Below are positions 6,735-8,442 of a DNA stretch of 8,442 nt, piece by piece; within the stretch, counting starts at the first letter, position 1, and each line of letters opens with the position of its first letter. This DNA is from WACF01 sp040880205 (GTDB lineage Bacteria > Pseudomonadota > Gammaproteobacteria > Pseudomonadales > Cellvibrionaceae). The notes below the pieces were generated by a model. It was not told where the DNA came from and did not search any database. It was given only the letters and a program-made list of their open reading frames with translations. Made by a program: the position numbers and the translations under genes. The DNA lies in assembly GCA_040880205.1 (NCBI GenBank), contig JBBDIU010000009.1, positions 1 to 8,442 on the forward strand, in the 5' to 3' direction.

Positions 6735-7016
6735 TTACTGCTCTTTGGCTTGTTCGAACTCTTGTTCGGACACTTCCTGATTGCCGTCTTCATCCAATGC
6801 TTGGAAAGCAACGGGCTCCAGGCCGGCTTGTTGTGCTTCGGACTGGCTGATTTTGCCATCGCCGTCCACGTCCAGGTCGCTGAAATCCTTGCTTTGGATG
6901 TCCATTTCTTGCCCCGGTGATTGCGCGCCAGGTTGTTCCTGACCGGTGGTGGGTTCCTGAGCAAACGCGCCAAGGGTAAATAAAGCCAGAATCAAAGCTG
7001 TCATTGAGTATTTCAT
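6735..7016 (-). CDS. small secreted EF-hand calcium-binding protein
   Basis: A 93-residue protein with a cleavable signal peptide: MKYS, a hydrophobic core and an AFA-Q cleavage site after residue 19. It is therefore predicted to be periplasmic or secreted. A linker rich in Q, P, G and T (20-39) leads to two EF-hand loops. The first, DVDGDGKISQSE (49-60), is canonical, with D at 1, 3 and 5, G at 6, I at 8 and E at 12. The second, DEDGNQEVSEQE (75-86), keeps D1, D3, N5, V8 and E12 but has Q instead of G at position 6, so binding may be weaker. The start was set at the ATG with an AGGAG ribosome site 7 bases upstream. An upstream in-frame start would bury the signal peptide behind 13 residues and has no such site. 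It probably binds calcium as a sensor or buffer in the envelope; the partner is unknown. A sigma-54 promoter faces it. Confidence 0.88.
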   Translation of the reverse strand: MKYSMTALILALFTLGAFAQEPTTGQEQPGAQSPGQEMDIQSKDFSDLDVDGDGKISQSEAQQAGLEPVAFQALDEDGNQEVSEQEFEQAKEQ

Positions 7017-7032
7017 AGTCAAACTCCTAAGG

Positions 7033-7044
7033 GTTATCGATAAC
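7033..7044. promoter_or_regulatory. 12-bp perfect palindrome next to the EF-hand ribosome site
   Basis: GTTATCGATAAC is perfectly self-complementary and sits directly upstream of the TTAGGAG ribosome site of the EF-hand gene. It could be an operator or part of a leader hairpin. Twelve-base palindromes occur by chance at a low rate, so the role is open. Confidence 0.35.
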
Positions 7045-7095
7045 AAGTAATCCATTGATGCCAGCCTTGGATTCCCGACTGAAGAATTTCGACTG

Positions 7096-7111
7096 GCAAC
7101 AGCGCTGTTGC
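7096..7111. promoter_or_regulatory. 16-bp perfect palindrome over the predicted sigma-54 start site
   Basis: GCAACAGCGCTGTTGC is a perfect palindrome made of two GCAACAG half-sites facing away from each other with a 2-base centre. It covers the -12 GC of the sigma-54 promoter and the predicted start point (about 7098). A protein bound here would block initiation. The half-site recurs in the hairpin at 7261-7282. Confidence 0.45.
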
Positions 7112-7124
7112 ATTGCCCGTGCCA
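7109..7124 (-). promoter_or_regulatory. sigma-54 (RpoN) promoter facing the EF-hand gene
   Basis: On the minus strand TGGCACGGGCAATGCA matches the sigma-54 consensus TGGCACG-N4-TTGCW at all but one fixed position. The invariant GG and GC doublets have the required 10-base spacing. Transcription would start near 7098, giving a leader of about 80 bases before the EF-hand ATG at 7016. Such promoters need an AAA+ activator, and the neighbouring GlrK-like kinase belongs to a system whose response regulator is one. Transcription itself is inferred. Confidence 0.7.
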
Positions 7125-7197
7125 TTAAAATAACTACTTGATTTACCTTCATTTATCGACACCAGCACTCGATATCCTCCGATTCCGATAAGTTTAT

Positions 7198-7215
7198 TGT
7201 CGGCATTTGGCAACA
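7198..7215. promoter_or_regulatory. possible GlrR-type activator site
   Basis: TGTC-N10-AACA differs at one base from the TGTC-N10-GACA pattern reported for E. coli GlrR sites upstream of the sigma-54 promoter of glmY, as I recall it. It is centred about 108 bases upstream of the predicted sigma-54 start, a normal distance for an enhancer-binding activator. A weaker partner, TCTG-N10-GACA, lies at 7226-7243. Short patterns like this arise by chance, so the support is mainly positional. Confidence 0.35.
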
Positions 7216-7260
7216 AAGTTCGTGTTCTGTGAAGTTATTGACACAAATTCAATAGCTTAG

Positions 7261-7282
7261 TCTGTTGCATTACTGCAACAGA
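7261..7282. repeat. 22-bp hairpin with 9-bp perfect stem
   Basis: TCTGTTGCA and TGCAACAGA form a perfect 9-bp stem around the loop TTAC. It contains the CTGTTGC/GCAACAG half-site also found in the palindrome at 7096-7111, and both share the 10-mer CTGTTGCATT. No T-tract follows on either strand, so a terminator is unlikely; an operator or a mobile hairpin remnant are the alternatives. Confidence 0.55.
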
Positions 7283-7375
7283 GGGACGGTTCCACGGTCT
7301 TCATGTAAGCAAAACTGGGCCCGCTGCCAAGCGGCACCGACATAAATGTTGGCCGGAGAGAATTCAGGGACGGTT
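7282..7375. repeat. segment bounded by direct repeats AGGGACGGTT
   Basis: The exact 10-mer AGGGACGGTT occurs at 7282-7291 and 7366-7375, 84 bases apart in the same orientation, upstream of the kinase. Between them is a small hairpin (CCGCT 7321-7325 with AGCGG 7330-7334). The arrangement could be a remnant of a small repetitive element, since similar GGGACGG-containing stretches flank some REP-associated transposase genes as I recall. No transposase is present. Confidence 0.35.
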
Positions 7376-7434
7376 AGTGTCGACAACACCATGCGTCAAA
7401 GCAAATGCTGATCCACTTCGAGGCCCGAGCAGTT

Positions 7435-8442
7435 ATGGGTATTAAGCGGTGGTTCAATCAGCTGACCCTGACTCAACAATGGATCGCGGTGACATTGTTG
7501 GCGGTTATACCGTTGTTGCTTGCGCTTGGCTACGCATCATGGTCGCTGGCACAACAATCGCGACATCAGCAACAGCTGCTCGCGTCAATGGACAATCTCA
7601 ACACCATGGACGCATTTATTCAACGACAGCTCGCCGGGATGGAACGCGTTTCACGGCAATACCTGTTGATTGGCGACCCGCGCTTTGCCGATATCTATCG
7701 ACAACGCCTGGCTGCACTGGTGGACTACCAGATCAACCTGGTGGTCACACTACCCAGTGGCAATGAACAGGCCGCGTTGAAAGAACTGCTGCAACTGGTC
7801 TCGCGTATAGGAACCGAACTCTATCGAGAAACAAACCAACTGGACGCACAACGACTTGATGAGCTGTGGACTCAGGTTAGCGCGGCGCGGGAAAAACTGA
7901 GTGCACTCATCGACCGCTTTGCCGAAGAATCCACAAGTGCGGCCGAGCAACGCCTGCAGCAGGTTCATCGACGTTTGGCAATTACCGGCTCGGGCACCGT
8001 GCTTGCCACCCTGTTGTTGATCAGCCTGAGTTCCATTGCCGTCACGCGACCCGTGCGACGCCTGGGGAATGCCATCCACCGTATGGGACATCAGGAATGG
8101 GATGAAGCCGTGGATATTTCCGGCCCAAAGGATTTCATCGCCCTCGGTGACAGCTTGGAATGGATGCGCTTGCAGTTGCTCGCCGCCAACCAACAAAAAC
8201 AGGCCTTTCTTCAGCACGTCACCCACGAACTCAAAACGCCACTGGCGGCGATTATGGAAGCGGAATCGCTGTTGCGAGACCAGGTGCCGGGACCGCTCAC
8301 GCGGGAACAATTTAACGTGCTTGGAATTTTGCGCCAAAACGCGCGCAGTTTACAGTCGCTGATACAGCAACTTCTCAACTACAACGCCATCAAGCACAGT
8401 CACGCCCTGGAACTAAGCGAAGTCAATGTCCGCCAGATCTGC
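7435..8442 (+). CDS. glrK: GlrK/QseE-like sensor histidine kinase, C-terminal part beyond the window
   Basis: Inner-membrane kinase that in E. coli phosphorylates the NtrC-type regulator GlrR (QseF), which activates sigma-54 promoters of envelope and amino-sugar control genes. 336 codons are visible, against about 475 for the E. coli protein. The opening MGIKRWF leads into membrane segment 1 (about 12-35), then a helical periplasmic sensor domain (about 36-180), membrane segment 2 (about 182-203) and a HAMP linker starting TRPVRRL. The HisKA box HVTHELKTPLAA follows, with phospho-acceptor H264. The stretch LLRDQVPGPLTREQ and the following LIQQLLNYN match E. coli GlrK closely. The ATPase domain lies beyond the right edge, where a QseG-like lipoprotein gene and glrR would be expected. 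ATG 7435 is chosen because it aligns with the GlrK start and has GAGG 11 bases upstream; an in-frame ATG at 7405 would add 10 polar residues. Confidence 0.88.
   Translation, partial: MGIKRWFNQLTLTQQWIAVTLLAVIPLLLALGYASWSLAQQSRHQQQLLASMDNLNTMDAFIQRQLAGMERVSRQYLLIGDPRFADIYRQRLAALVDYQINLVVTLPSGNEQAALKELLQLVSRIGTELYRETNQLDAQRLDELWTQVSAAREKLSALIDRFAEESTSAAEQRLQQVHRRLAITGSGTVLATLLLISLSSIAVTRPVRRLGNAIHRMGHQEWDEAVDISGPKDFIALGDSLEWMRLQLLAANQQKQAFLQHVTHELKTPLAAIMEAESLLRDQVPGPLTREQFNVLGILRQNARSLQSLIQQLLNYNAIKHSHALELSEVNVRQIC

Larger units (their letters stand above)
7017..7434. other. 418-base divergent regulatory region between EF-hand gene and kinase
   Basis: The gap separates two genes read away from each other. 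It contains a sigma-54 promoter for the leftward gene, an activator-like site, three palindromes and a duplicated 10-mer, all listed separately. No gene is supported here: a leftward reading frame of 60 codons (7034-7216) has only a TTG start without a ribosome site. No clear sigma-70 promoter for the kinase was found. A TTGACA at 7238-7243 has no acceptable -10 partner at 16-18 bases. Confidence 0.6.

Noticed and set aside
7034..7216. Leftward 60-codon reading frame between EF-hand gene and kinase
   Set aside because: It needs a TTG start with no ribosome site, contains the sigma-54 promoter and palindromes, and shows no recognisable domain. Regulatory DNA is the better explanation.
7208..7223. 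Second sigma-54-like site TGGCAACAAAGTTCGT facing the kinase
   Set aside because: The -12 doublet reads CG rather than the near-invariant GC, and the -24 block has two further mismatches.
7238..7266. TTGACA hexamer as a sigma-70 promoter for the kinase
   Set aside because: The -35 match is perfect, but the bases 16-18 downstream (around TCTGTT) do not resemble a -10 element.
7261..7434. GlmY-like small RNA upstream of the kinase, as in E. coli
   Set aside because: The order is suggestive because glmY lies near glrK in enterobacteria. However, no rightward sigma-54 promoter, terminator with T-tract or recognisable GlmY sequence is seen.

Overview
This 8.4 kb window looks like chromosome from a free-living gammaproteobacterium. 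The IMP dehydrogenase and the sensor kinase read like gammaproteobacterial proteins, the kinase being close to Escherichia coli GlrK/QseE, which I compared from memory. Overall base composition is moderately GC-rich, coding density is high, and GGAG-type ribosome sites are present. I cannot name the genus. A marine or environmental lineage near Cellvibrionales/Pseudomonadales is a guess from the style of the proteins.

Layout. Bases 1-7016 carry six genes, all read leftwards on the minus strand. In transcription order they are a small secreted EF-hand protein (6735-7016), a probable lipoprotein alpha/beta-hydrolase of the proline-iminopeptidase/TAP type (4784-6364), a NatA-like ABC ATPase (4060-4791), a NatB-like ABC permease (2900-4063), a family III CoA-transferase (1429-2769) and guaB (1-1331, its C-terminal end beyond the window). 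The hydrolase, ATPase and permease overlap by 8 and 4 bases and form a tight operon, probably one envelope function pairing a hydrolase with an exporter. The CoA-transferase and guaB follow after gaps of about 130 and 97 bases, and guaB has its own extended -10 promoter. Bases 7435-8442 on the plus strand carry the first 336 codons of a GlrK/QseE-like sensor kinase.

The least ordinary part is the divergent region between the EF-hand gene and the kinase (7017-7434). It holds a near-consensus sigma-54 promoter pointing at the EF-hand gene. About 110 bases upstream of its predicted start is a site close to the TGTC-N10-GACA pattern bound by GlrR, the sigma-54 activator that partners GlrK. The region also holds two perfect palindromes built from the same GCAACAG half-site and a repeated 10-mer. 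The suggestion is that the kinase system controls a calcium-binding envelope protein next door; this is inference. A second oddity is a set of 7-base-periodic tandem repeats filling the gaps on both sides of the CoA-transferase gene.
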